This document shows, one piece after another, positions 43,913 through 54,597 of a stretch of 64,000 nt of DNA. The stretch covers positions 124,001 to 188,000 of the forward strand of contig ONZQ02000007.1 in the NCBI GenBank assembly GCA_900312665.1, written 5' to 3'. Source of the stretch: Cephalotrichum gorgonifer (lineage: Eukaryota > Ascomycota > Sordariomycetes > Microascales > Microascaceae). How positions within the stretch are numbered: the first letter of the stretch is position 1; each line of letters begins with the position of its first letter. The position numbers were made by a program, and so were the translations under genes. A model generated the notes under the pieces. It was not told the DNA's origin. It saw only the letters and a program-made list of their open reading frames with translations, and did not search any database.

Positions 43913-44953
43913 AATGACAGTGACAATGACCCCCCTGTCTCTCAATGGAAACCGTCCATCCTTCAGGATCACTCTTGGCAGGGGCAAGTGAGATGAGCCG
44001 ATGGACCTTCCACGGAGGTATTCTTCTATTTCTTTTTTTTTTCGGACGTTTCTTTCAAATCACAGGTCACCAGCCAATTGCGGGTGTGAGTGCGGGTACT
44101 CGTAGCACCAGATTCTACGGCAAGAGATGGCGGGTGGGACGGCATGGAAAGTGGATAGCGCCGCCCAGAGTGGCGCGGAAGATTACGTTTTGGCATTTAT
44201 TGGTTTTGCCAATGCAGTGCTCATCTCCCGCACTTTGTGACTTCATGTGGACATCATCGTAAATCCGGTACCTCTTTCCTGGGTTTTTGTGGACCACCCT
44301 GAAATTCCTACTATTTTCGGCCAACGACTTCCGGCAAACTATTTTCTGACTCGTCCCCATACTATTAGGGCGCACTCGTATTCGTACGGAGGCAAGAGTG
44401 AACGGGTAGCACGGCGACGGTGCCCGGTGAACGAACGACCAAGTGGAGCGAGTCGGGTAAGCGAGTGAGATAGCGGAGACTCGTACGTACTTGGGGCCAA
44501 GCCTCGGCAGAAAGGATCGCCTTGATCCCCCCCAAGCCCCAGGGCATGTTATGCATTGTTCGTTTGCGCCGTTAGAAGCAGCACGGTCATTTGTCTCAGA
44601 CCAGAAGTCGCGGAGTGGGCGCGGCCTCAGCATTGGTCGGGCATCGTCATGCACGACAAATTCGTCTGGAAATGGCGCATTTTGGGTGGGCGCAGAATAT
44701 GGTTGGATGGCACGGTATCCGGGCCGAGTCTGTCAGCGACGAGGATGAGCATGGAGTACTGCTCGTACACGTACAGAGTACGAAGTACACATATCTGTAC
44801 TCGCCAAGGGCGAATACATTGAGGGTACGAGCAGAGGAATGAGGAAGGAGTGCTCCAGGCGGCCTCGGTTCAACTTCCAATGGCGTTTTGGTTGACGCTG
44901 TGGAGTGGGTCCAAACAACGGTGCCCCTGACATGACCTCGTGCCTGGCCCTGA

Positions 44954-44971
44954 CTAGTACCTGTGTACTAG
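44954..44971. repeat. 7-bp inverted repeat CTAGTAC-N4-GTACTAG
   Basis: Perfect arms separated by CTGT, followed by further GTACTACTAC words. Confidence 0.6.
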
Positions 44972-45128
44972 TACTACTACCACCACCCAGGCGGGGGACC
45001 GCTAACTGCCAAACTTTCACCAGATCCAATCAGCTCAAGCCCTCGACACGCTAGTCCCAGAATGGGTTTGGCCATGAACCCGGAACACTTGGGAGAAGGG
45101 CAGGAACCAAAGGCCGCCCTTATCCGAC

Positions 45129-45138
45129 GTACTTGTAC
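45129..45138 (+). repeat. GTACTTGTAC site 6
   Basis: Exact copy followed at once by CTGTACTT, about 455 bases upstream of the CRH-family start codon. Confidence 0.6.
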
Positions 45139-45592
45139 CTGTACTTCGCATCGCCCAGCCTGCCAAGAGGGGGGGATATCTCGTGAAGACCCCTGACCCA
45201 CCAACACTTGTGGACCTTCGCCTCCATCCATCTCCCGCTAAGACGACGAGCCTTTGCCAGCGTTTAAGGCTGGGGGACTTTGTGACCAGGGCGGGCCCCT
45301 GTCCCCTAGTCTCCCCGGTCCCCCCGGTTTACGAGAGTCCCATCCCTCGTCGTAATTGGGAAATGGGAAAGGGACCGGCGCAATAGGCAATGGACGTCTC
45401 CTCAAAACCGTCACGGCCGCCACTCATTGCGCTTCCAGTTCTCTCTCCTCCCTTCCCTTCTCTCCATCCAACCCAGTCACTCGTTTACTGACATTCTCGC
45501 GCAAAAAGGAAGACCTAGTCCTCCTCAAGTGTTTCCTGTTCTTATTTACAGTCACTCGTTAATAATATCAACCCCCCAACACAACCAGCACG

Positions 45593-46799
45593 ATGCGCTC
45601 TCAATCTATGGCCGGCGCCTTCCTGGCGCTTGTTTCCCTGGTCGCTGCCCAGACCCACACCGTCTGCGACCCCACGAAGAAGGGTAAGATCTGGATCCCG
45701 CCAGTTCACTGATGCTATCAGTACTCGTGCGAAGAAAAGAACGGAGGAAGACGGAAAGGCCTCGGGCTAACATGCTGTCAATGTAGATTGCCCTCCCAAC
45801 CCTGCCTTCGGTGGTAGCATCGACATCGACTACACCAAGGGCAAGAACGACTTCTTCACGGAGCTTCCCGGCACCACCCTGACCTACGACAAGTCCAAGG
45901 GTGCCGTCTTCTCCATCGCCAACGAGAAGCAGGCCCCTACCATCGAGAGCTCCGAGTTCATCTTCTTCGGAAAGGTCGAGGTCGAGCTCATGGTTGCCCC
46001 CGGTGCCGGTATCGTGACCAGCATCGTCCTCCAGTCGCTCACCCTCGACGAGATTGACTGGGAATGGCTCGGTGGCGACGCCCACCACGTCCAGACCAAC
46101 TACTTCTCCAAGGGTGACACGACCACCTACGACCGTGGTGGTATGCACGACATCAGCAACCCCTTCACCGAGTTCCACACCTACACCATTGAGTGGACCA
46201 AGGAGGCCCTGACCTGGTCCGTCAACGGCAACCCCGTCCGCACCCTCACCTACCAGGATGCCAAGGGTGGCAAGACGTACCCCCAGACCCCCATGCAGGT
46301 CAAGCTCGGCTCGTGGGTTGCCGGCCGCTCCGACGCCCCCCAGGGCACCGTCGAGTGGGCTGGTGGCCTCGCCAACTTCGACAACGGCCCCTCGCACGCC
46401 TACTACCGCCGCATCGCCGTCACCGACTACGCCGGTGGCGTCAAGGGCGCCAAGCAGTACATCTACTCCGACAGGAGCGGCACCTGGGAGAGCATCGACA
46501 TCGACACCGAGAACGGCGGTGTCGTCAACAAGGGTGGCAAGAACGATGATGATGAGGAGTCCACGAGCACCTCGGCTAGCGCCTCTGCCTCCGCCTCTGC
46601 CTCCGCCACCAAGAACAGCACTTCGGAGGCCACCCCTACCCCCTCGGGAACTGAGGACGATGCGGATTCCGATGCCAACGCCAGCGACTCCGCCAACCCC
46701 CCCGCCCAGACTGACCCCTCGGGCTCCGTCTCCATCCAGGCTCTCACCCTTGCCGGTGTCGCCATCTCCGGCCTTGCCATCTTCGCCAACCTTCTGTAA
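45593..46799 (+). CDS. GPI-anchored GH16 cell-wall transglycosidase (CRH family)
   Basis: Links chitin to beta-glucan in the cell wall. Exon 1 is 45593-45683, exon 2 45787-46799; 367 residues. A signal peptide ends near VAAQ (residue 20), followed by a Cys-containing start (THTVCDPTKKDCPPNP). The catalytic motif DEIDWE is at about residues 118-123, with the nucleophile Glu119 and acid/base Glu123. FFGKVEVELMVAPGAGIVTSIVLQS and HTYTIEWTKEALTWSVNG are further GH16 blocks. The C-terminal 110 residues are a Ser/Thr/Ala/Asp-rich stalk, ending in a hydrophobic GPI-signal tail (ALTLAGVAISGLAIFANLL). No chitin-binding module is present. Confidence 0.95.
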
Positions 46800-47539
46800 A
46801 TATGAGCACGGACGAAGTTACAATTCTCCGGGGCGGATTTAGGTAGAAGTTTTGAAGAGGAAGCGGAAGAGACCAGGGGAGAGGCAGAGAGGGAGAGAGG
46901 ACAATAGAAGGCCCTGATTTAGTCTGGCCGTCAATTTTTGATACCACTCACCATTTTGGTGTTCCTCCATGACTTACATAAATGACGGATATTTTGCATT
47001 TTGAACAACACGATGGAGCCTTTTGGATAATAGCGTTTTAAAAAGATGGTTAGTTAAAAGGGCTGTATTTTTCGGTACTGAATCCTTCGACTTGGTAAAC
47101 CGGCCCGTTTCAGGTTGTGTAGCGAACATTCACTTTTGGCGATGCATCTTTGTGGTGGTTTTTGCGTAATTCCACCACTGACGCCCTCGGCGAGATAATG
47201 TTATTTCCAATAATCATGACAATACCCCGCAGCCACACATGAAAGGCGTCCGTCCGTCCGCCTCGGTGTCCCGCTCGCCGGGCCGCATCCATATCCACAC
47301 TTGGAATTATGAGCAGAAGAACAAAGGTACGGGCGGCGATTGAAGTGGCTTGTGGTGTGGAGTCGAAGCAGGCAGCAGGCAAAGCACATTTAATGCACTT
47401 GAATGCCCAGTTGCCAGCATATAATCAGTCATCCATCCGTGTCGGCCTCCAACGCGGGCCGTTCGGACGAACTCGCCCCGCCACCCGGCCTTTCTCCCTC
47501 ATCAACTCCTTGTCTCAGTCCCAGATAATACCGGAAAAA
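46800..47539. other. Intergenic region, CRH 3' flank and sirtuin leader
   Basis: 740 bases, AT-rich near 46920-47080. From 47393 an in-frame ATG extends the sirtuin frame upstream (see the sirtuin entry). No other gene is seen. Confidence 0.45.
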
Positions 47540-48640
47540 ATGTCGAGCAAGTCGGACCCCAACAGCGGCAGCAGCAGAGAGGGAGCCACCACAACGACCC
47601 CCAGGCTCGACGATCTCGACCGCTTCCACCAGCTGCTCCTCGGCAAGAACAAGCCCCGGATCGTCGCCGTCTGTGGGGCCGGCCTCTCGGCCTCCTCCGG
47701 CCTCCCCACCTTCCGCGGCGCCGGTGGCCTCTGGCGGAACCACAAGTCGACCGACCTCGCCACTCCTGAGTCCTTTGAGCGGAATCCGGGGCTCGTATGG
47801 CTGTTCTACGCCTATAGGAGACACATGTCGCTGAAGGCGGAACCGAACGACGGGCACCGCGCCCTGGCTGCGCTGGCGGACAAGTATGAGAGCTTCTTGT
47901 GCGTTTCACAGAACGTCGATAGTGAGTATATTTTACTTTTATACATATATGAAAAAGGGGATGAAATAAAACCCAATCTCCCATCCCTTTTTCTTTCTCT
48001 TTTTCTTCTTCTCCACGGCCGTAAACAAAAACCGCAAGCGAGAAGAGAATAAAAGACTTACACACAAATACGACCAGACCTCCTCGAACGCGCCGGTCAC
48101 CGCCAGGACAAGCTCTACAAGATCCACGGCTCCCTCTTCGGCCTCAAGTGCGAGAACGAGTCCTGCGACTGGCGCGCCGCTGACCACACCTCGGACCCCC
48201 TCTGGCCCGTCCTCGCGCCCGCCTCCGCCTCCGACGTCGACCCGACCAAGACCCTCCCGCTGCTCGACCCCTCCACGCCCGCGCCGGAGATCTCGCGCGC
48301 CGACATCCCCACGTGCCCCCGCTGCGAGGACGGGGCCAGCCTGCAGCGGCCCGACATCGTCTGGTTCGGCGAGGGCATGTCGTACGAGGTCACGCGCGGG
48401 GTGCGCTCGTGGATGCGCGACGGGGTGGATATCGTCCTGTCGATCGGGACGTCGGAGGCCGTGAGCACGGCCGAGGGTTTCCTGAGGGCCGCGAGGAGGG
48501 CTGGCGCGGTCTACGTCAATGTCAACTTGGACGCCCGCTCGCCGGAGGGGCTGAGCAAGTTGGGAAAGGGCGATTTTGCCTTTGAGGGGGACGCGGCGGA
48601 GATATTGCCCAAGCTGTTTGCTCCGCTCCTTGAGGACTAG
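47540..48640 (+). CDS. SIRT5-like NAD-dependent protein deacylase
   Basis: Class III sirtuin that removes acyl groups from lysine using NAD+. Exon 1 is 47540-47921, a 156-base intron, exon 2 48078-48640; 314 residues. NAD-site blocks: AVCGAGLSASSGLPTFRG and SQNVDNLLERAG (rebuilt across the intron), catalytic His in KIHGSLFGLKC. Two Cys pairs (CENESC, CPRC) bind zinc. FYAYRRHMSLKAEPNDGHRAL carries the Tyr and Arg that select succinyl or malonyl groups in SIRT5, so desuccinylase activity is likely. An upstream in-frame ATG at 47393 would add 49 residues rich in Arg and without acidic residues until near the end, resembling a mitochondrial presequence. The start is therefore uncertain. Confidence 0.93.
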
Positions 48641-48865
48641 GAGAGCTTCATTGGGGGGAAAGGGGGGAAAAGGGGGGAGGGGGGCATTCCCGTATAAGTG
48701 CGGAAACCTGTGCCCTTAAGAAATTCTCGTCATCCTGTGTGCATGAGCATACTTGGATCCAAGCCGTGGTAGCTATGCCTGTACTCATTCATTCCAATAC
48801 ATCATCATAAATTCCGATCCCTCCCCGACCTACATACACCAGATTTTCCTGCGCGCCTACACCTC
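48641..48865. other. Short convergent 3' region
   Basis: 225 bases with G-rich runs just after the sirtuin stop (48655-48685). No gene. Confidence 0.5.
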
Positions 48866-50405
48866 TTAGTCCTCCGTACCCGTAGTAGCCACCAACCCCA
48901 GGGCGGCTACCAGGAGAAGCCCGGCGCATGTACCAAACACCCCGGCGTACTGCTCCCCTCCCGACCCGCCCGTCTTAAGCAGGGACACCACGACGAAGAC
49001 GTTGAGCGGTATCCTCATAATGCCGTACACCTGTGCCCGCACGGCGTCATCCACCGCCTTCCCCCTCAGCACGCCCACGCAAGGCCAGTAGACCCCCACG
49101 CACGCCTCGAACGCGCAGAACAGCCAGAACGTAGCCTGCTCAGACCCCGGCGCCGAGCCCGACCGCGACAGCGCGTAGAAGACGCCCGCGGAGGCGACGA
49201 GCAGGCCCGAGAGGACCGTCCCGTGGCCGGCGGGAGCCAGGCGCGTGAAGAGGAGGGAGGAGGCCATCATGGCGGCCATGAAGCTGGCGAAGATGGTGCC
49301 GTAGGGGAGCGGGCCCGCCGCCGGGTCGTGCGCCGCCTCGAGCGCGGGGGCCCAGGAGAAGACGAAGAGGTACATCGAGCCCTCGAACATGGTGGACGCC
49401 AGGCCGAGGGAGAGAACCTTTTTGTTGGCGAGGGCTTTGAGGAGCTTGTTCTCCGGGGAATTGGACTTGTCGGTGGCGGCGACCTCGCCGTAGTTCTCGT
49501 CCTGTTTTTGTTTGGTTGTCGCGTCAGCTCTTACACTCGGCTCACGAGGCAGTTATAAGGCCAGAAGTTCGATGCTGATATTGAAAAGGGGGTGGCAGTA
49601 GGTAGCTTACCCATTGCGTGTATATGAATGCCGCGGCAAGGCCAAGCACGGCCACGCAGGCCCCGAAAGGCGTCTTCCTCGTGCCTGTCCTCTCGACCAT
49701 CCACTCGCTCAGCACCCCGCTCCCGATGGCCACGACGCTGTTCACGGTGCTCATGGTCCCAAACGTCCTCCCGAGGTCCAGGCCCTTCCGGCCCAGATAC
49801 CTCGCCCCAAAATCCGCCACCATCCAGGTCTCGAAGACGCTGAACAGCAGGCTCGTCCCCACGCCGCCCAGCACGCGGCCGGCGAAGAGGCTCGGGAGGC
49901 TCGGGATGACGGTCAGCACGCACGAAAGGGAGTATATGAGGCAGAAAGAGAGGCAGGCGAGGCGTCGGCCGAACCGGTCGGCGAGGGAGCCGATGAAGGT
50001 GGCGGAGAAGGCGCCGGAGAGGAAGCCGGTCGTGAAGAGGGGGGCGATGAGGCGCTGGGGGATATTGTGTTCGTCGCGGTAGAGGGAGTAGAGGTAGGGG
50101 CCCTAGTGAGATCGTCCTCGTGTTAGTCCACTAGCGTATAACATACACGGGGGATCCGGGATGAAGTTGGGCGGGGATTGTCTTGCCTGGAGCCAGTCTG
50201 ACGCCATGACCAGGGCATATACGACGTAAAAGGCCCACTGGGTGCCCCGGTGTGCGCTCTCGTACTGACGGGTCTTGGCATCCTGTGTCCTACTCCCCGA
50301 GGCTCGGGGCCTACTCTCTGGACCGGAACCTCCCGTCGCAAGAAGGGTGCCGCAGACGAGTACGAGGCCCGCGAGGTTCTTCTGGTAAGGGTCTAGCTCC
50401 AACAT
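48866..50405 (-). CDS. MFS transporter, MFSD5-like molybdate-anion transporter
   Basis: Major facilitator of the MFSD5 group, thought to carry molybdate. Three phase-0 exons: 50405-50187, 50102-49611 and 49501-48866; 448 residues. The first intron has a GC donor (CAG|GCAAGA), and splicing it restores ASDWLQGPYLYSLYRDEH, a hallmark of the family. Other blocks: FTTGFLSGAFSATFIGSLADRFGRR (the MFS loop 2-3 motif), GTSLLFSVFETWMVADF and MFEGSMYLFVFSWAPAL. About 12 membrane helices. A 35-residue polar insert (PESRPRASGSRTQDAKTRQ) lies between helix 1 and helix 2. Direction and substrate are inferred from the family. Confidence 0.9.
50103..50186 (-). other. GC-AG intron of the MFSD5-like gene
   Basis: Donor GCAAGA follows CCAG; acceptor ACTAG precedes GGCCCC. 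A GCTAG..CTAAC-type branch is visible upstream of the acceptor. No in-frame GT donor restores the conserved sequence. Confidence 0.8.
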
Positions 50406-51459
50406 CCTCCCTGTTCCTCGCTTCCTCCTTTAATGATTTTAGGAAAGCTCGAAACAACCCGACGCAGGTCGCGGGGGGGGGGTGAGCGAGGACGGACTAA
50501 GCCGTCTTCCAGTTTGGTGTTTCGTGGATCTGACAGCCGCCTTTCTCACCGGCGCAAGACTCGAGACGTCAAGGTACAAGATTCAAAGGACAAAAACACA
50601 AAGTGCAAGAAGAAAGTTGACACGGGTCTAGAAGCTCGTAACATGCGGGACTAGCTTCGAAAGTGACGGGAGGACGACGGAGAGAGGAAGGAAAGAACCG
50701 GGGTATTTCATTCACGGACATTCCCCCTTGTCGTGTCCGGAGGTTCGGGCTTTTGCCTTTCCAGCCGCACGGCTCGAGTGAGCAACTCCGGGAGGTGTGA
50801 CAGGAATAATCGTAAGCGAGAAAGTGGTATTAGTGGGATTGGACCGATCCAGGTGGTAGTAATATACCAATAGTTGTTTCGTTACCTGTCCTGATCCAAC
50901 ATAGATTACCCGGGTCGTACCCGGACCGTCCCCATGCCTACACCCATACCCATACCCGTAGCTTTCTTTATCCATTTCCAAATCCGGGGTACAGCCACGT
51001 TTGGCTCGGCTCTCATGCTCCTGGATTTAGAGTTATGGAAATACGCGACGAGGGAGGAGTGTCTTGGAGTGGGCAAGCCCGGTGTAAGTAAGCTCGACTT
51101 ACCGCTTACACGGGAACCCCCCTCCCTTCTTCACCTCCACTCCCCAAAAGAATAACTGCATCGAGCTGAATGAATCCCAGTATCGGTAAGAAAATTAAAA
51201 AAAAATTTATAAAGTAGTATTCTATTCGATCTTACATATAAAGCTGTCGTCCCATTACCCCGTGCCGTGGCACCCCGTCGTTACCCTCCCATCATACATA
51301 ACACTCCACAAAAAACTAACCGTCCATCATTATCATTTAAAGGAGTCCCTCCCCAAGCCAAGCGTTGAAACAAGGCCCTAGGTATAAGCCATCTGGAGTT
51401 TCAGTTGCCGCTGCCCTTTTGTGAAAACCCCGACCCCTGCCAAGTCCTCGATCTAGAGA
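50406..51459. other. Intergenic region, MFSD5-like promoter
   Basis: 1.05 kb. A short AT-only segment near 51188-51215 stands out; the rest is unremarkable. No gene. Confidence 0.45.
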
Positions 51460-53227
51460 TCAAACCCCGAAATTCTTGCCACGGCTCCCCCCCAGGTCCG
51501 GGGACGAGAATACCTGCGCAGGCTTCTCCTCCTCACCCAGTACTGCCTTTTTCCGATTCAATCTCAATTTACTCTTCACACGACCCACGGCGCCCCCGAC
51601 CGTCACCTCCTTCGCCCACCCCCCCAGTGTCGCCGACTTGTGCATCGCCACCGACGTGAGGAGTATCAGCAGCGTCGACGGTATAGTAATAGCCCAGTAC
51701 AGGTTGAACCCGTCCTGGATAACGCCGGGCTTGTCGTCCTTCCACTTCAGCGACGGCATGGAGAAGAGCGTGGCGTAGAAGGTGCCCGGGAGGAAGAGCA
51801 TCGTCATGAGCGCGATGGTCTTCATGGCCGCGCTGTCCTTGCGCGTGGCCTGCGCCACCTCCATGCTGGTCTTTGCGACCTCGAGATTGACTTGGGCGTC
51901 CTCGTGCGTCAAGAGGCCGAATACCTGTGTGTGGCGCAAAAGGCCGAGGTTGTTAGCATTTTCCGCGATGGCATGGTAGCGGCAGTGGCAATTGCAAACG
52001 GCGACGAACACGGCGAAATATTCAACGTACCACTTGATACAGGCTCTTAGCTCTATCCTGTACGTACTCGATCGAAGGCTCGATCGCCACGATGCGCCTC
52101 TTCAGCGACGGAAGGCTCGTGAGGAAGAACTCGATGTCCTTCTCGCAGGCCGAGGCATACTCTCCGGTGACACGGGCGCAGTAGGGCTCCCTAAACGACT
52201 TGTCCTCCAAAGTCAATGCCATTACTGTCAGAAGCTTCGCGTGCCGCATCAGGTTGGCAAGGTGTACGTTGACCTCGGCCAGCCTCTGTGACACTTCGGT
52301 CAACTCTTTTATGTTTTCCTCATAGTCCTCCAGCTTCTGAAATCCCGTTCCCTGGCGTTTCAGGGCCTTTTTCTTCTCTCCCTGCCCATCGGCGCCGCCT
52401 CGCATTCCGCCACCACGGGCGGATGCCCGTTTCTGCACACCTAAGCTGGCGCTGGTGGAGGGTCCATGATCGGTAAACACCTCGATCTTCCGCAGATCCA
52501 TGACGTTCCGGTAGAGGTTATCATCGAGCACGTGAGTCAACGAGATGAAGAGGACAAAGGCAAGAGAGAACGGGCTGCTGAGGCGATGTTTGTAGACTTT
52601 CAGCGTCGCTTCGAATACGAGAAGAGGCAAGATGCCGAAGTAGTGCCTTTGGATGGTGCGGAGGACGAGGACGGCCGATGTCTTCATGGTAGTAGGGTTG
52701 AAGGACCACACTAGGGAGAAGAGGAAACAGCCGAAGTAGAATGTCTGGGTCGCATCGCGAGTCGGTGTTGGTATCGGCCGAGATCCCTCTCCCTCTCCCT
52801 TGCCCTCGCCTTGTCCCGGGCCCGAGTGGCTGTCGTAGTGGTAGAAGCCGTAACTGCACATGTAGACGTGTTGGAGTGTGACGGGGTCAATGTCGAGATT
52901 CCGAAAGAGCGTTTCGAAGGATCCCTGGGGCAGGTCTAAGCTGTCTTCCTCTCCCCGCCCCACCACCACCAGTTCCAGCCATGGCTTGCTCGCGGAGGAC
53001 TTCTCTGATTCTGGCCCTAGCGCGCCAGAATTCAGGCCCAGCTGAAGTAAACCGGCTTCTTTGAGGAGCTCGGTTTTGTACGAGCCATCTTGAATTCTGA
53101 TAAGTTTCGGGAGAGGGGGAGGGCCCTTCGGATCTGGGGTACCCTGCTGGTTGGGGTTGTGTTTCTTGTAAGCGTGCCTGGCCGATTCGCTCGCGGTGAT
53201 TTTCGACAACTCGCGGAGCTCGTCCAT
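51460..53227 (-). CDS. CorA-like membrane protein
   Basis: Belongs to the large fungal group of CorA-like Mg2+-transporter domain proteins, whose function is mostly unknown. Exon 1 is 53227-52031, intron 52030-51925, exon 2 51924-51460; 553 residues. The start MDELRELSK was preferred over an ATG at 53323. The N-terminal half is soluble with a Gly/Glu-rich spacer (about residues 165-180). The long helical arm follows (ELTEVSQRLAEVNVHLANLM), then FGLLTHEDAQVNLEVAKTS, and two C-terminal membrane helices (TIALMTMLFLPGTFYATLFSM and LYWAITIPSTLLILLTSVAM). The classic GMN pore motif is replaced by SMPS, so Mg2+ transport is doubtful. Confidence 0.85.
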
Positions 53228-54597
53228 CGCGTATATACCCCCGTGTTTTCTCAATGGTGACTTGAGAAAGATTGAACCTGTGCTAGAGGGGAGAAAAGAA
53301 GAGGGTCGGGTTCTTGAGTGCAATCGAAGAAAGTGCGCGGCAACAGGAACAAGCAGATGTGACTCGGTTCAAGCAAGAGACGTACGCGGAATATATATAT
53401 TTACTCTGTACAAAAATGTCAGTCATCCCTGCGGCAGTGTGGCCACCAATATGGTCCGCGGCACAGGCGCCTCATGCAAGCAGAGTCCTGTCCCCCCTCC
53501 TTTCCCCTTTCCACCCCCTGTTCAGGAGCTGGCGGCAATGGCTTAAAGGCCCACTCGGGCACTCGGGGAATTCTCGCCCCCAAGGCTGCCTGACGAGAAA
53601 GCACAGCCAGTCTCAGTTCTCGAACCCAGGCTTTCTCCCCTCTTCCCGGTAGATCGAGAGAGACAGAGCAGAGAAGGTGCACTCTGCGCGGGAGTAGGCA
53701 GGCTGCGCCCCACCCTCGACCAGGAAGGGTAGAGAGCGAGCGAAGAGTGGAGAAGGGGGACACTGCACCGGGAGCGTTAATCGATTGGGTCGTAGGACCT
53801 TCTGTATCTGTTGGCCACAGTGGCGCGTCTCAGCTCCTGCAGGGAGCCTCTTGTGGTGGTGGGGTACCGCCCCATTTCCGTGCCCGAGTCCATCTAACAG
53901 CGCGCGTCGAAATATAAACCCCGGCGCTTAAGTTCTCGCACGAGCACCAGCGCAGGCCAGGAGGAGGGACGAGGACGTGAGTTACAGCTGTAATGGGTAC
54001 ATGTAGGCAATGACTGAGCTGGAAATATCCGCCTTTTTTTTTTGTCTACCGCATGGGGACGACTCTTGAAGAGGCGACCTCGATAGAGGAGAGAAACGAA
54101 ATTACTTTCAAGGGGTGAGAGCACCCAGCTAAATCCGCGGATGTAGCTGTGGGTTCTGTCTTTGAGAGACCTGCTGCGCCTTGATATCATGCCGCAAGGG
54201 TGCCCGCCTGTGTGTGTTTACCTACTTGTACAAGTCTACGTGTGTGAGGTCATATCATCTGTTTGCTGACTAGGTGGGGTCTACTCATGTCTGTGCATGG
54301 TACCCTAGTACCTTTCAGGTGGGATATGGACCCACTCCAGCAACTCTCGTCGCCAACTCTTTATCAACGCCATAAAAGATCAAAGACGAATGCCCCAACT
54401 CCGCGCGGGTCTTGAAGCCACCCTCGACGAAACCGCGAGAGGAATCAACTAAATGACCGGAAAGGCCAACAACCCCACCAAGGTCCGCCGGCCTCTACTC
54501 TAAGAGATCCGATACACCCAGCGCACCCCGGCGCGACAACCACCACAACCTGCGACTCCCTTTTCTGCTGCCCGACCGCGAAACACCAACCGCCAAG
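53228..54597. other. Divergent intergenic region, CorA-like / SAF4
   Basis: 1.4 kb. A CTACTTGTAC word (9 of 10) lies at 54222-54231. A T run near 54034-54043. No gene is supported. Confidence 0.45.

Larger units (their letters stand above)
42156..45592. other. Gene-free 3.4 kb with dense GTAC words
   Basis: The largest empty stretch. It contains two exact GTACTTGTAC-type sites, an ATACTTGTAC at 43801-43810, a 7-bp inverted repeat at 44954-44971 and many ACTCGTA/TACGAGT words. Frames up to 179 codons (44654-44115, minus) show no protein-like composition. It may be an unusually long promoter for the CRH gene or hold unannotated non-coding transcripts. Confidence 0.5.

Noticed and set aside
44115..44654. 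179-codon minus-strand frame in the gene-free region
   Set aside because: Composition is not protein-like, there is no domain, and no splice partner was found.
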